A stretch of 64,000 bases of DNA from CAKXIK01 sp050947015. GTDB lineage: Bacteria; Bacillota; Clostridia; Oscillospirales; Acutalibacteraceae. Numbering within the stretch: position 1 is the stretch's first letter; every line of letters starts with the position of its first letter. The notes under the pieces were generated by a model. That model was not told the DNA's origin, searched no databases, and saw only the letters and a program-made list of their open reading frames with translations. Made by a program: the position numbers and the translations under genes. Positions 34,766-43,341 of this stretch are shown piece by piece. The DNA lies in NCBI GenBank assembly GCA_050947015.1, contig JBMNVT010000012.1, positions 26,722 through 90,721 on the forward strand. Direction: 5' to 3'.

Positions 34766-35362
34766 ATGAGACAAATGATGCAGCTCATGATCTATGCGTT
34801 GCTGGCCACCTTTGCCCAGAATATGATTTTTACAGCGGGGATCGGCGCCGACCGGGCGATTCGTGCGGCGGCAAAGCCAAAGCAGATTTTGCCAAGCGCC
34901 GGTCTTGTGGCAATTTTTTCGTTGGTCGGGCTGCTCGGCTCCGTTGTTTCGCGCAGACTGCTGCAGGCAATACCGGCGCTTGAAACTGTTCGCATGTTGC
35001 CGCCGATTCTGTTTCTCGCCGCGGCGTACCTGTTGATCCTGCTGTTTGCAAATTTGGTGCACAAGCCGCTTTTTATCTATTTAAAAGAGATCTTGTCCGG
35101 TTGTGCTTTCAACAGCATCGTCATGTTGCTGGGGACCGCCGGCAGCGTTTATACGGTCAGTTTTTCCAAAATGATTGGGTTTTCCATCGGTACCGGTGTC
35201 GGTTTTCTGCTGGCGACGCTGCTGATTGCCGAAGGAATCCGCCGGATCGGCAATCCCGATATGGATCGCTGTTTTCTCGGCTTGCCTTCCCTGCTGATCT
35301 ATATCGGTATTCTGGCGATGGCGTTCGTCGGTTTTACAGGCGGCGCGGGCATCACCATGTGA
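34766..35362 (+). CDS. rnfA: RnfA-like membrane subunit with one of two cluster cysteines
   Basis: 198 residues, six hydrophobic helices, RnfA/NqrE/RsxA family. The first half-helix, normally L-S-Q-F-L-G-I-C-P-F-L-G-V-S, reads FAQNMIFTAGIGAD, with Thr23 at the Cys position. The second, normally I-Y-L-P-L-I-T-T-N-C-A-V-L-G, reads IYLKEILSGCAFNS and keeps Cys113. Together with RnfE only two of the four expected cluster cysteines remain. Last Rnf-like gene; RnfB and RnfG are absent on both sides. ATG 34766 has a GGGAGG site. Confidence 0.8.
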   Translation: MRQMMQLMIYALLATFAQNMIFTAGIGADRAIRAAAKPKQILPSAGLVAIFSLVGLLGSVVSRRLLQAIPALETVRMLPPILFLAAAYLLILLFANLVHKPLFIYLKEILSGCAFNSIVMLLGTAGSVYTVSFSKMIGFSIGTGVGFLLATLLIAEGIRRIGNPDMDRCFLGLPSLLIYIGILAMAFVGFTGGAGITM

Positions 35363-35400
35363 CCGCCGCTAATCTGCCCGAATTCTGATTCCCCGAAAGG

Positions 35401-35880
35401 ATGCATTTTTTTCGAATGATTATCGATTTTCATACCCATGCCTTTCCGCAAAAAATTGTCGCCGGCGCCATTGCCTCGCTCGGGTTGGTTATTGTTCTGC
35501 ACGCGGGGATGGATCCGTCTTTTCCGTCGGTGCATCACTGTACGCCGGAACGGATTGCCCGGGTGGCAGGGCAGTTGCCGAGAGCCAGAATTGTTGCGGC
35601 ACATTGCGGAGGCTTTGGTTATCTGGACGACGTGGAACGGCATCTGGTCGGCAGCGGAGTGTATCTGGATACCAGCCTGCTGGGGCATTACCCACAGGCG
35701 CAGATTTTGCGCATTCTGCAAAATCATGATCCGGAGCGGCTGCTGTTTGCGACAGATACTCCGTGGGATGACCAGAAGGCGGCACTGGAACGTTTTTGCG
35801 CACTCCCGCTTTCTTCGCGGCTGCAGCAAAAAATTTTCGGCGAAAACGCCGTCCGGCTGCTGGGGCTTGAAAAGCTGTGA
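35401..35880 (+). pseudogene. amidohydrolase-2 family protein with internal deletion
   Basis: 159 residues against about 270 in full-length relatives. The N-terminal metal motif IIDFHTHAFPQKI is present, then the sequence jumps from IASL directly to GLVIVLHAGMD, which belongs to the later half. The C-terminal half is good: HCTPERIARV, VAAHCGGFGY, VYLDTSLL, FATDTPWDDQ, GENAVRLLGL. About 100 residues of the barrel, including one metal-ligand segment, are missing although the frame is intact. An open-frame remnant is most likely. Start ATG 35401 or 35416. Confidence 0.7.
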
Positions 35881-35957
35881 GCGGCGTCAGGCGGATTCTG
35901 GTGGATGCCGACGAAGCCTTTTGCGCGGCGCTTTGCCGACTGTTGCGGCAGGGCTGA
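35877..35957 (+). pseudogene. short remnant resembling the N-terminus of a DUF188 (YaiI/YqxD) protein
   Basis: A GTG codon overlapping the amidohydrolase stop opens a 26-residue frame beginning VSGVRRILVDADEAFCAAL. The ILVDAD motif is the signature start of YaiI/YqxD proteins (about 150 residues). The frame stops at 35957, immediately before a tandem 16-base repeat. Too short to function; the family guess rests on one motif. Confidence 0.35.
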
Positions 35958-35989
35958 ATTTCAGAATTGTCATATTTCAGAATTGTCAT
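35958..35989. repeat. tandem duplication, two exact 16-base copies
   Basis: ATTTCAGAATTGTCAT occurs at 35958-35973 and again at 35974-35989. It follows two gene remnants, consistent with a site of recent rearrangement. Confidence 0.9.
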
Positions 35990-36128
35990 CTTTGTTGCTT
36001 TTTTGACGGTTGTGGATTACAATGAAACAGGCGGAAGCGAGAGGAGCGGTAAACCGATGTTCCGTGCGCATTCCGCTTTTAATTTCCGGGATTCCGGGTT
36101 ATTTTGAATCAACAAAGGGGGAATTGTT

Positions 36129-37409
36129 ATGGCTCAGATCACACCGTTTTGCGCGCTGCGCTATCAGACAGAAAACGCGGGGAACATTGAAACACTGACT
36201 TGCCCGCCATACGATATCATCAGCGAGGAACAGCGCGAAGCTTTTTTGCGCGAAAATCCGTATAACGTGATCCGGCTGGAGCTGCCGCGCGGGGAAGAAC
36301 CCTATGTGCAGGCGGGCAACACGCTGGAGGATTGGCTGCAGAAGGGGATTCTCAAGCAGGATGAAACGCCCGCTGTTTATATTTACGAAGAGGAATTTAC
36401 CGCACGCGGCAGGCGGATGAGCTTCCGCGGTTTTATCTGCAGGGTACACCTTGAGGAATTTTCCAAAGGAATCGTTTTGCCGCATGAGGAAACACTTTCC
36501 AAGGCGAAGGCAGACCGTTTTGCGCTGATGCAGCATACTTTCTGCAATTTCAGCCAGATCTATTCGCTTTATATGGACGAGCAGCGCACCAGCGCGGCGC
36601 TGATCGCAGAGCTTTCCGCCGGAGCGCCGGATGTGGAAATGACCGACGGCGAAGGCGTGACGCACCGGTTGTGGGTTGCAGAACAGTCGGAACGGGTGGA
36701 TGCGCTCTGCCGGTCGTTTGCGGACAAAAAGCTTTATATTGCCGACGGTCACCACCGCTATGAAACTGCGCTGAATTTCCGCAACTGGTGCCGTGAACAG
36801 GGGATCGCTGTCCCGGGTGACGACGTGGACTCCGTCATGATGATGCTGGTGGATATGGCCGACCCCGGTCTGGTGGTGTTCCCGACGCACCGTCTGGTGC
36901 GCGGATTGGAGTCGTTCGACGCAGAAGACGTAAAACGCCGCTGTGCAGAGTTTTTTGATGTGACCGAGATGGACGATGCTGCTTCGATGGAAGACGCACT
37001 GGAAAAGCTGTATCAGCAGGGGAAAAAGGCGTTCGGTTTTTATACGGGCGGGGCCGGCTGGACCCAACTGGTGTTGCGGGACGTTTCGGTGATGAAACAG
37101 ATGCTGCCGGGCAAAAGCAAGGCGCTGCGGGAACTGGATGTTTCCGTGCTGCACACGCTGGTGCTGGAACGCGTGATGGGCATTGACCGTGAAAATATGG
37201 CGCAGCAGATCAATCTGACGTATACAAAAATTTTTGACGAGGCGCTTTCCAGCGTGCGTCAGGGAGCGGCGCAGTGCTCTTTTGTGCTGAACCCCACCCG
37301 TGTGGAAGAAATTCGTGATGTTGCCGCCGCGGGCGAAAAAATGCCGCAGAAATCGACCTATTTTTATCCCAAGCTGATTACCGGTCTTGTGATGAACCGG
37401 CTGAAATAA
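36129..37409 (+). CDS. DUF1015 family protein
   Basis: 426 residues, full length for DUF1015. Conserved parts are CPPYDIISEEQREAFL near residue 25, NPYNVIRLELPRG, and the hallmark IADGHHRYETALNFR near residue 210. Function unknown; the His-rich motif suggests a metal or nucleotide site, and some members are called HTH-containing or kinase-like without proof. ATG 36129 has an AAAGGGG site. Stands alone after a region of decayed genes. Confidence 0.85.
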   Translation: MAQITPFCALRYQTENAGNIETLTCPPYDIISEEQREAFLRENPYNVIRLELPRGEEPYVQAGNTLEDWLQKGILKQDETPAVYIYEEEFTARGRRMSFRGFICRVHLEEFSKGIVLPHEETLSKAKADRFALMQHTFCNFSQIYSLYMDEQRTSAALIAELSAGAPDVEMTDGEGVTHRLWVAEQSERVDALCRSFADKKLYIADGHHRYETALNFRNWCREQGIAVPGDDVDSVMMMLVDMADPGLVVFPTHRLVRGLESFDAEDVKRRCAEFFDVTEMDDAASMEDALEKLYQQGKKAFGFYTGGAGWTQLVLRDVSVMKQMLPGKSKALRELDVSVLHTLVLERVMGIDRENMAQQINLTYTKIFDEALSSVRQGAAQCSFVLNPTRVEEIRDVAAAGEKMPQKSTYFYPKLITGLVMNRLK

Positions 37410-37515
37410 AATGTGCCTTCTGCAGGGCGACCGACCGATTTCCAAAGAAAAGTGAACGTTCGCGGAAATTTAAAAAGGGATTTCCATGAACCGGACAGAA
37501 GAAAGGGTTTTTGAT

Positions 37516-38667
37516 ATGAAACAAAAGATAGCGATCATTCTTGCGGCCGCACTTTGCGTCGGAATGCTCAGTGGCTGCGATTCCATTTTCGGCACCACCT
37601 CAAAATCGGCGCAAAGCGGGCAGAATATGTCCTCTGCGGTGACGGCTTCCGAAGGAACCGTCTCCAGCGGAGAAGTTTCCAGCGAACCGGTTTCCAGCGC
37701 GCCGCTAGCCCCGGTCGGTGACGTGACCGATACTGTGGCAGGAGGGCATTACAACAACAATACACCCGCCTATTATTCGCAGTATGTGCTCGTTTGCGGC
37801 GATTACGCGCTGGAAATTTTCAGTTCGGCGGCGAACGCGGCCTATGCGAAAACGGTCTCGGATTTTGCAACAAAATACCCCAAGCTCAATGTTTCCTGTG
37901 CCATTGTTCCGAAAAGCTCCGCGTTCAATATTCCCACCAGCTTTTCAAATTTGAAGGAAGCAAGCAAGAATACCATTGCCAAGCAGTATGAGATCCAGAA
38001 AAAGTTTATTGACGGAACGTATCAGCTGATGAGCGACAGCGTCAACACTGTTGATGTGATGGGCGAAATGACGCCGCATACGGGCGAATATATGTATTAC
38101 CGCACCGACCATCACTGGACCTCGCTCGGCGCCTATTACGCTTCGGCGGCTTACTGCAAGGCGAACGGCATCGCTCCGCGATCCATCAATGAGTATAAAA
38201 CGGTTCGCACCGACGGCTATATCGGTTCCATGTATTCCTTCTGCGGCAAGCCGAAGCCGGAATGTCTGAAAACGAATCCCGACAGCACCATCGGCCGTTT
38301 GCCCGCCGTATCCTATACCATGACCTATACGCGTGACGGAACTGATTACGCCGGTTCGGCAATCAATGATAAGGCCTCCGGCTATATGATGTTTATCTGC
38401 GGCGACCAGCCGTATACCAAAATCATTACGCAGAACAAAACCGGCAAAAAGCTGCTGATCTTCAAGGAATCGTTCGGAAACGCATTCGTGCCATATATGA
38501 TCGATTATTATGATGAAATTTATGTGGTGGATATTCGTGAAACCACGCCGAATACTTCCGCTATCATTGCCGATAAGGGAATTACGGATGTGCTGTTTAT
38601 CAACAATGTGTTTGCTGCGGCGGATGCAAACCAGATCAAGCGCGTTGCCGCCAAGGCAGCTTCCTGA
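37516..38667 (+). CDS. DHHW family lipoprotein (SGNH/AlgX-like), copy 1
   Basis: 383 residues. Lipoprotein signal peptide ending in lipobox LSGC (start ATG 37516, AAAGGG site; an upstream ATG 37486 would place a charged stretch before the signal). A Ser/Glu/Val linker is followed by the DHHW domain: GGHYNNN, VLVCGDYALEIF, then YYRTDHHWTSLGAYYA and LLIFKESFGNAFVPYM. The DHHW motif and the K-E-S-F-G block resemble AlgJ/AlgX O-acetyl-transfer enzymes, in which Asp-His and Ser act on sugars. Probably surface polysaccharide modification. Followed by a paralog after 30 bases. Confidence 0.85.
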   Translation: MKQKIAIILAAALCVGMLSGCDSIFGTTSKSAQSGQNMSSAVTASEGTVSSGEVSSEPVSSAPLAPVGDVTDTVAGGHYNNNTPAYYSQYVLVCGDYALEIFSSAANAAYAKTVSDFATKYPKLNVSCAIVPKSSAFNIPTSFSNLKEASKNTIAKQYEIQKKFIDGTYQLMSDSVNTVDVMGEMTPHTGEYMYYRTDHHWTSLGAYYASAAYCKANGIAPRSINEYKTVRTDGYIGSMYSFCGKPKPECLKTNPDSTIGRLPAVSYTMTYTRDGTDYAGSAINDKASGYMMFICGDQPYTKIITQNKTGKKLLIFKESFGNAFVPYMIDYYDEIYVVDIRETTPNTSAIIADKGITDVLFINNVFAAADANQIKRVAAKAAS

Positions 38668-38697
38668 TCCGGAGTGCAGGAGAATGAGGAGAGTTGA

Positions 38698-39903
38698 ATG
38701 TTGAGAAAGATCGCAGCGCTTTGTTTGCTGCTGACCGTGTTTACAGCCTGCGGTTGTTCCGCCGGTCCGGCAATATCTGTGGGCAGGCAGGATTCTTCGC
38801 AGGCAGTTTCGTCACAGATGGTTTCGTTGCAGGCAGTTTCGTCACAACCGGATTCCTCGCAGCAGGCCTCATCGCAACCGGTTTCGTCACAGATTGTTTC
38901 CTCGCAGCCGGTTTCCTCACAGGCCGCTTCGTCACAGCCTGTTTCGTCGCAGAAGCCTTCTCCCGGAGCGGCGGCGACCTTCCCGGAGGTTGCGGAAACG
39001 GTTTCCGGCGGACACTATCACAACAATATTGCAGCGCAATATTCAGGGAATGTTCTGATCTGCGGCGACTATGCGCTGGAATATTTCAGCGTGTCTGCGG
39101 CAGGAAATGCCGGGTATGCCGCAATGGTGAGCGCTTTTGCGGCAAAGTATCCCACGCTGAATGTCAGCTGTGCGCTGGTGCCGAAAAGCTGTGCGTTTCA
39201 CGCGCCGAAGGGTTATACCGACTGCAGTGCAAACCAGCAGAAATATATTGCCAACACTTATGCGGCGTTGGCTGCCACGGTGAAGCGCGTGGATGCGTTT
39301 GGAACGATGGCAGCGCACCGGGACGAGTATCTGTATTACCGTACCGATCACCACTGGACTTCGCTGGGCGCTTATTACGCCTCGGCGGCTTACTGCAGCG
39401 CCAACGGAATCGTTCCGCGCGGGATCGAAAGCTATACCACTGTGATCAACCGCGGGTATCTCGGCTCGCTTTACTCTTTTGCAACGACTTCACTCAAGGA
39501 AAAGCTCAGGCAAAATCTGGATTATACCGTTGGGCATCTGCCGCAGACTGCCTATACCATGACATATCAGAACGGCGGAAAAACCTATACCGGCACGGCG
39601 ATCAACAAAAACGCCAATTCCTACGCCGGAATGTTTCTTTGCGGCGATCAGCCGTTTACGGATATTGTAACAGCCAATAAAAACGGAAGGCGCCTGATGG
39701 TTTTCAAGGAATCGTACGGAAATGCCTTTGTGCCGTATATGATCGATTATTATGAGGAGATCATTGTGGTGGATATCCGTTCCGACCAACACTCCGTCGC
39801 CGCGCTGATCCCGCAGTACGGCATTACGGATGTGCTGATTTTGAACAATGTGCAGGCGTCGGTCAGTCTGGCAAAAACGCTGCAGGCCCGGCTGAACAGC
39901 TGA
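38698..39903 (+). CDS. DHHW family lipoprotein (SGNH/AlgX-like), copy 2
   Basis: 401 residues. Lipobox FTAC in the signal peptide, then a linker of eleven near-identical pentapeptides ending SSQ (DNA 38788-38952), then a DHHW domain closely similar to copy 1: GGHYHNN, GDYALEYF, YYRTDHHWTSLGAYYA, MVFKESYGNAFVPYM. Tandem duplication of copy 1 with a different linker. Neither copy has an MBOAT partner nearby, unlike alginate acetylation systems. ATG 38698 has a GAGGAGA site. Confidence 0.85.
   Translation: MLRKIAALCLLLTVFTACGCSAGPAISVGRQDSSQAVSSQMVSLQAVSSQPDSSQQASSQPVSSQIVSSQPVSSQAASSQPVSSQKPSPGAAATFPEVAETVSGGHYHNNIAAQYSGNVLICGDYALEYFSVSAAGNAGYAAMVSAFAAKYPTLNVSCALVPKSCAFHAPKGYTDCSANQQKYIANTYAALAATVKRVDAFGTMAAHRDEYLYYRTDHHWTSLGAYYASAAYCSANGIVPRGIESYTTVINRGYLGSLYSFATTSLKEKLRQNLDYTVGHLPQTAYTMTYQNGGKTYTGTAINKNANSYAGMFLCGDQPFTDIVTANKNGRRLMVFKESYGNAFVPYMIDYYEEIIVVDIRSDQHSVAALIPQYGITDVLILNNVQASVSLAKTLQARLNS
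38788..38952 (+). repeat. 15-base coding repeat (eleven SSQ pentapeptides)
   Basis: Imperfect 15-base units encoding x-x-S-S-Q (one reads SLQ). Changes in copy number would keep the frame and alter only linker length. Confidence 0.85.
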
Positions 39904-39914
39904 GCAGCCGGCCG

Positions 39915-40829
39915 TTACATAATTGCCGCAAGAGTCATCATCTCTTCCAGCCGGCGGTAAATTGCGTCCAGGTCGGTGATTGGAAGAGGATTTTCTCCTT
40001 TGCCGATTTCAATGGTGAAACCCGGGCGGCGGAATTCGTGAATAAACCAGTCCTTGAATCCGCCGTGGGACGCAAGGCCCTCCGCCATCGAGGGAGTATA
40101 GCCGCTGGTAACGGCGAAAATGCGCGTCATCAACAGCGAACGGTGGGGAGTGACGGCGCCGTACTTCCAGTAAATTTCTTCCCCCTGACTGTGGAACGCA
40201 AGCACATGACGGAACGGTACGGTGCGGCAAAGCATCGTCAGCAGCTGCGTTTCAGGCTCGCTTTCCGGCGCGGGGCCTCCGTAACGGGTGGGAGCCGGTC
40301 CGGTGATCCCGCTGTTGTTTTCCAGCTGGCGCAGAATGTACCATCCCGCATCGTAATTATGGTTCAAATCGACACCGCGTGCGTTTGCCTGCCAACGGCG
40401 CGTGTCGCCGCCGGAAATGGCAAGCACGCTTTCCCGCAGTTCCAGCGCGGCATCCGGTCCGTGGAGGGAAATTTCAACCCCGTCCGGATTGACGCACGGA
40501 ACCACCATTACCCCACGGCCAAGCAGCGCCCGTCGAACGTCAATTTCGGCGAGAGCTTCACCCGTATCCAGCGCATGGCAAAGATTCTGCACAAAGCGCA
40601 GCAGCAGCGAGCAGGTGAGCCATTCCATGCCGTGAAATGCGCCGCAGAACAAAACGCGCTCGCGCGGTTCTCCAAGCTGCAGCGCGTAAATCGGTCTTCC
40701 AAGCACGCTGTGTCCCAGCTCGGTCGTCCGCAGAAACGGGTATTTTACCCGCAGCGAACGGATAAAGGACGAAACGGATGCTTCGTCCGGCGGAAAAGAA
40801 AAAAACGGTCTGTCGCGGTCAGCGCTCAT
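39915..40829 (-). CDS. M14 family zinc carboxypeptidase
   Basis: 304 residues, cytoplasmic-looking. Zinc ligands are in GAFHGMEWLT (HxxE), with the later His in AFHSQGEEIYW; the substrate Arg/Asn block is RGVDLNHNYDAGW, and the catalytic Glu is in FTIEIGKGENPLP. This resembles the D-glutamyl-meso-DAP/gamma-D-glutamyl peptidase branch (MpaA or ENP1-like), so cleavage of peptidoglycan peptides is plausible. ATG 40829 has an AGGA site. The gene is convergent with the DHHW pair. Confidence 0.88.
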   Translation of the reverse strand: MSADRDRPFFSFPPDEASVSSFIRSLRVKYPFLRTTELGHSVLGRPIYALQLGEPRERVLFCGAFHGMEWLTCSLLLRFVQNLCHALDTGEALAEIDVRRALLGRGVMVVPCVNPDGVEISLHGPDAALELRESVLAISGGDTRRWQANARGVDLNHNYDAGWYILRQLENNSGITGPAPTRYGGPAPESEPETQLLTMLCRTVPFRHVLAFHSQGEEIYWKYGAVTPHRSLLMTRIFAVTSGYTPSMAEGLASHGGFKDWFIHEFRRPGFTIEIGKGENPLPITDLDAIYRRLEEMMTLAAIM

Positions 40830-40953
40830 CCGGCATCCTAACCTTTCTGCGTAAAGTGGAACGCGCTTTGCAGCGGCGAGGCTTTCAGGCGCGCTGTTTA
40901 TTCATATGTAAAAGCGGTAAAAAAAAGCACCCAAAAGGAAGGAATCAGGCGAA

Positions 40954-41499
40954 ATGAAACTCATCGAAAAAACCGTTTCTCAGGAAATGATTTATCAGGG
41001 GAAAATTATTAACCTTCGCCGCGACAAGGCTGAACTGGAAAACGGTCGCATCGCGACGCGCGAGGTGGTGGAGCATCCGGGCGGCGTGTGTGTTGCCGCC
41101 CTGACGCCGGAAAACGAGCTGCTTTTTGTGCGTCAGTTCCGTTATCCGTACAGCGAAGTGCTGCTGGAGCTGCCGGCCGGCAAGCGTGACCGCACCGAAA
41201 CGCCGCTGGAATGCGGCAAGCGCGAGCTGCGGGAGGAAACCGGCGCCATCGGAACCGGCTATCTTTCTCTCGGCAAGCTGTATCCGTCCCCCGGCTATTG
41301 CGGCGAAATTATTCATCTGTACGTTTGCCGGGTGGAATCTTTCGGGAGCCAGAACCCCGATGAGGATGAGTTTTTAAAGGTAGAGCGCATCCCGCTGAAC
41401 CGCGCGGCCGAAATGGTACTCAACAATGAGATTCCGGATGCAAAAACACAGGTGGCGGTTTTAAAAACGCGGGCGCTTGTCGCCGCGGGAAAATATTAA
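40954..41499 (+). CDS. Nudix hydrolase, ADP-ribose pyrophosphatase type
   Basis: 181 residues. The Nudix box (G-x5-E-x7-REL-x-EET-G) lies at about residues 75-98: GKRDRTETPLECGKRELREETG split as GKRDRTE and RELREETG. VRQFRYPYSEVLLELPAG just upstream and PSPGYCGEIIHLY downstream mark the ADP-ribose pyrophosphatase subgroup (NudF-like). It clears ADP-ribose in the cytoplasm. ATG 40954 follows AAGGAAGGA. The aldo/keto reductase gene follows by 33 bases. Confidence 0.92.
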   Translation: MKLIEKTVSQEMIYQGKIINLRRDKAELENGRIATREVVEHPGGVCVAALTPENELLFVRQFRYPYSEVLLELPAGKRDRTETPLECGKRELREETGAIGTGYLSLGKLYPSPGYCGEIIHLYVCRVESFGSQNPDEDEFLKVERIPLNRAAEMVLNNEIPDAKTQVAVLKTRALVAAGKY

Positions 41500-41532
41500 G
41501 CAAAAACATTAAAACAAACGGAGGAAAGAAAA

Positions 41533-42666
41533 ATGAATTACCGCAGATTTGGGAACACCGGCGTTTCGGTTTCGGCTCTTGGATTCGGCTGTATGCGATT
41601 GCCCACCAAAGAGGATGGAACGATCGACCGCCTGCGCGCGACTGCGATACTGCGCAGTGCGATCGATCAGGGGCTGAATTATGTGGACACCGCGTATGGC
41701 TATCACAACGGAGAAAGCGAGTCGGCGGTGGGAGAGGCATTATTGGACGGATACCGTGAAAAGGTCAATCTTGCCACCAAGATGCCGGTCTGGAAAGTGG
41801 AAAAGCCGGAGGACTTCGACACGATTTTTGCCGAGCAGTTGGCAAGACTGCAGACAGACCACGTTGATTTTTACCTTCTGCACGCGCTCAACCGCGACAC
41901 CTGGGAAAACAAGGTGCTCAAGTTCGGGCTGATTGAAAAGATGCAGCAGGCCAAGGCCGATGGCCGCGCAAAGCATATCGGCTTTTCCTTCCACGATGAT
42001 TTTGATACGTTCAAAGAGATTGTTGATACATACCAGGGCTGCGAATTCTGCCAGATCCAGTACAATTATATTGACACCGATCATCAGGCGACGCAGCAGG
42101 GGCTTGATTATGCCGCGGCAAAAGGACTCGGCGTCATCGTGATGGAACCGTTGCTCGGCGGCAAACTGGCCAATCCGCCAAAAATGGTGGCGGGCGTGCT
42201 TTCCAGAGAAAAAACGCCGGTCGAATGGGCGCTCGATTTTGTCTGGAACCAGCCGGGTGTTTCGCTGCTGCTTTCCGGCATGAGCACAGAGCAGCAGGCG
42301 GAAGATAATCTGGCCTATGCGTCTCGCAGCAGCGCCGGAATGCTCGATGCCGCTGCGCTTGCCATGTTTGACGAGGCAAAGTGCGTTTACGACAAAATGC
42401 CGCTGGTTCCGTGCACGCACTGCGAATACTGCATGCCGTGCCCGTTTGGCGTCAATATTCCGGAAACCTTTGTCTGCTATAACAAGACCGTTTCGCAGGG
42501 AATGAAGTCTGCCGCGGCGGATTATACCGCGCTGCAGGGAAAGGCTGAGTTTTGCCGCGCGTGCCGCCGCTGCGAATCGCTCTGCCCGCAGCATATCAAA
42601 ATCAGCGAGGAAATGCCTGCCATCCGTAAGCTGTTTGCAGACTACAAGCCGGAAGCTGACGATTGA
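41533..42666 (+). CDS. aldo/keto reductase with C-terminal ferredoxin-like cysteines
   Basis: 377 residues. AKR barrel: LGFGCMRLP, YVDTAYGYHNGESE (catalytic Asp/Tyr), ATKMPVWKV (Lys), LLHALNRDTW (His region), IGFSFHDD. The C-terminal 90 residues carry CTHCEYCMPCPFGV and CRACRRCESLCPQHI, two Cys-rich motifs for 4Fe-4S clusters. This fused type is common in anaerobes and may take electrons from ferredoxin. ATG 41533 has a GGAGGAAAG site. Substrate unknown. Confidence 0.92.
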   Translation: MNYRRFGNTGVSVSALGFGCMRLPTKEDGTIDRLRATAILRSAIDQGLNYVDTAYGYHNGESESAVGEALLDGYREKVNLATKMPVWKVEKPEDFDTIFAEQLARLQTDHVDFYLLHALNRDTWENKVLKFGLIEKMQQAKADGRAKHIGFSFHDDFDTFKEIVDTYQGCEFCQIQYNYIDTDHQATQQGLDYAAAKGLGVIVMEPLLGGKLANPPKMVAGVLSREKTPVEWALDFVWNQPGVSLLLSGMSTEQQAEDNLAYASRSSAGMLDAAALAMFDEAKCVYDKMPLVPCTHCEYCMPCPFGVNIPETFVCYNKTVSQGMKSAAADYTALQGKAEFCRACRRCESLCPQHIKISEEMPAIRKLFADYKPEADD

Positions 42667-42692
42667 TTTACCGCCGCAAGGCCATAAAATAA

Positions 42693-42737
42693 GTAAAAAC
42701 AGCCCGCTGCATTTCAAAAGCAGCGGGCTGTTTTTAC
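42693..42737. terminator. bidirectional terminator between AKR gene and ppiB
   Basis: Perfect 18-base arms (GTAAAAACAGCCCGCTGC and its complement) with a nine-base loop, with T-runs in both directions. Confidence 0.92.
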
Positions 42738-42749
42738 TGCGAAAAAGCC

Positions 42750-43268
42750 TTAGCAGGTTTCCGGTTCTTCAAAGGTTTCGCCAAAGGTTTCAACGGTCAC
42801 CTTTGCCATGCGCTGATCCTCGTGCGGTTTGTCGCGGCGGTCGCGTTTGGCGGAAACGATGCGGTCAACCTCGTCCATCCCGTCGGTTACTTTGCCGAAC
42901 GCGGCATATTGGCCGTCCAGATGGGGCGCTTTTTCGGTCATGATAAAGAACTGGGAACCGGCACTGTCGGGATCCATTGCGCGCGCCATGGAAAGAACGC
43001 CGCGGTCGTGCTTCAGATCGTTCGGAAAGCGGTTGGCGGAAAATTCGCCCTTAATGCAGTAGCCGGGGCCGCCGATTCCGGTGCCCTTGGGGTCGCCGCC
43101 CTGAATCATAAAGCCGGGGATGACACGGTGAAAAATCAGGCCGTCATAAAAGCCCTTTTGCACAAGCGAAACAAAGTTGCGCACCGTGTTTGGAGCAATT
43201 TCGGGATAAAGCTCCGCGGTGATTTTGTTTCCGCTTTCCATTTCGATGGTTACAACTGGGTTTTTCAT
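42750..43268 (-). CDS. ppiB: peptidyl-prolyl cis-trans isomerase, cyclophilin type
   Basis: 172 residues, cytoplasmic cyclophilin that catalyses proline isomerisation in folding. FHRVIPGFMIQGGDP holds the active-site Arg/Phe; GVLSMARAMDPDSAGSQFFI and FGKVTDGMDEVD complete the site. ATG 43268 has a GGAGG site. It lies 73 bases after rsmE on the same strand. Confidence 0.95.
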   Translation of the reverse strand: MKNPVVTIEMESGNKITAELYPEIAPNTVRNFVSLVQKGFYDGLIFHRVIPGFMIQGGDPKGTGIGGPGYCIKGEFSANRFPNDLKHDRGVLSMARAMDPDSAGSQFFIMTEKAPHLDGQYAAFGKVTDGMDEVDRIVSAKRDRRDKPHEDQRMAKVTVETFGETFEEPETC

Positions 43269-43341
43269 AAGAAGTTCCTCCAAAATGTAATTTTTTGATT
43301 TATTAATACGCAATGTAACAAAATTCGACACAGCCTGCAGC

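Noticed and set aside
36099..37445. Long minus-strand frame opposite the DUF1015 gene
   Set aside because: Shadow frame with His/Arg/Gln-rich sequence and no ribosome site.
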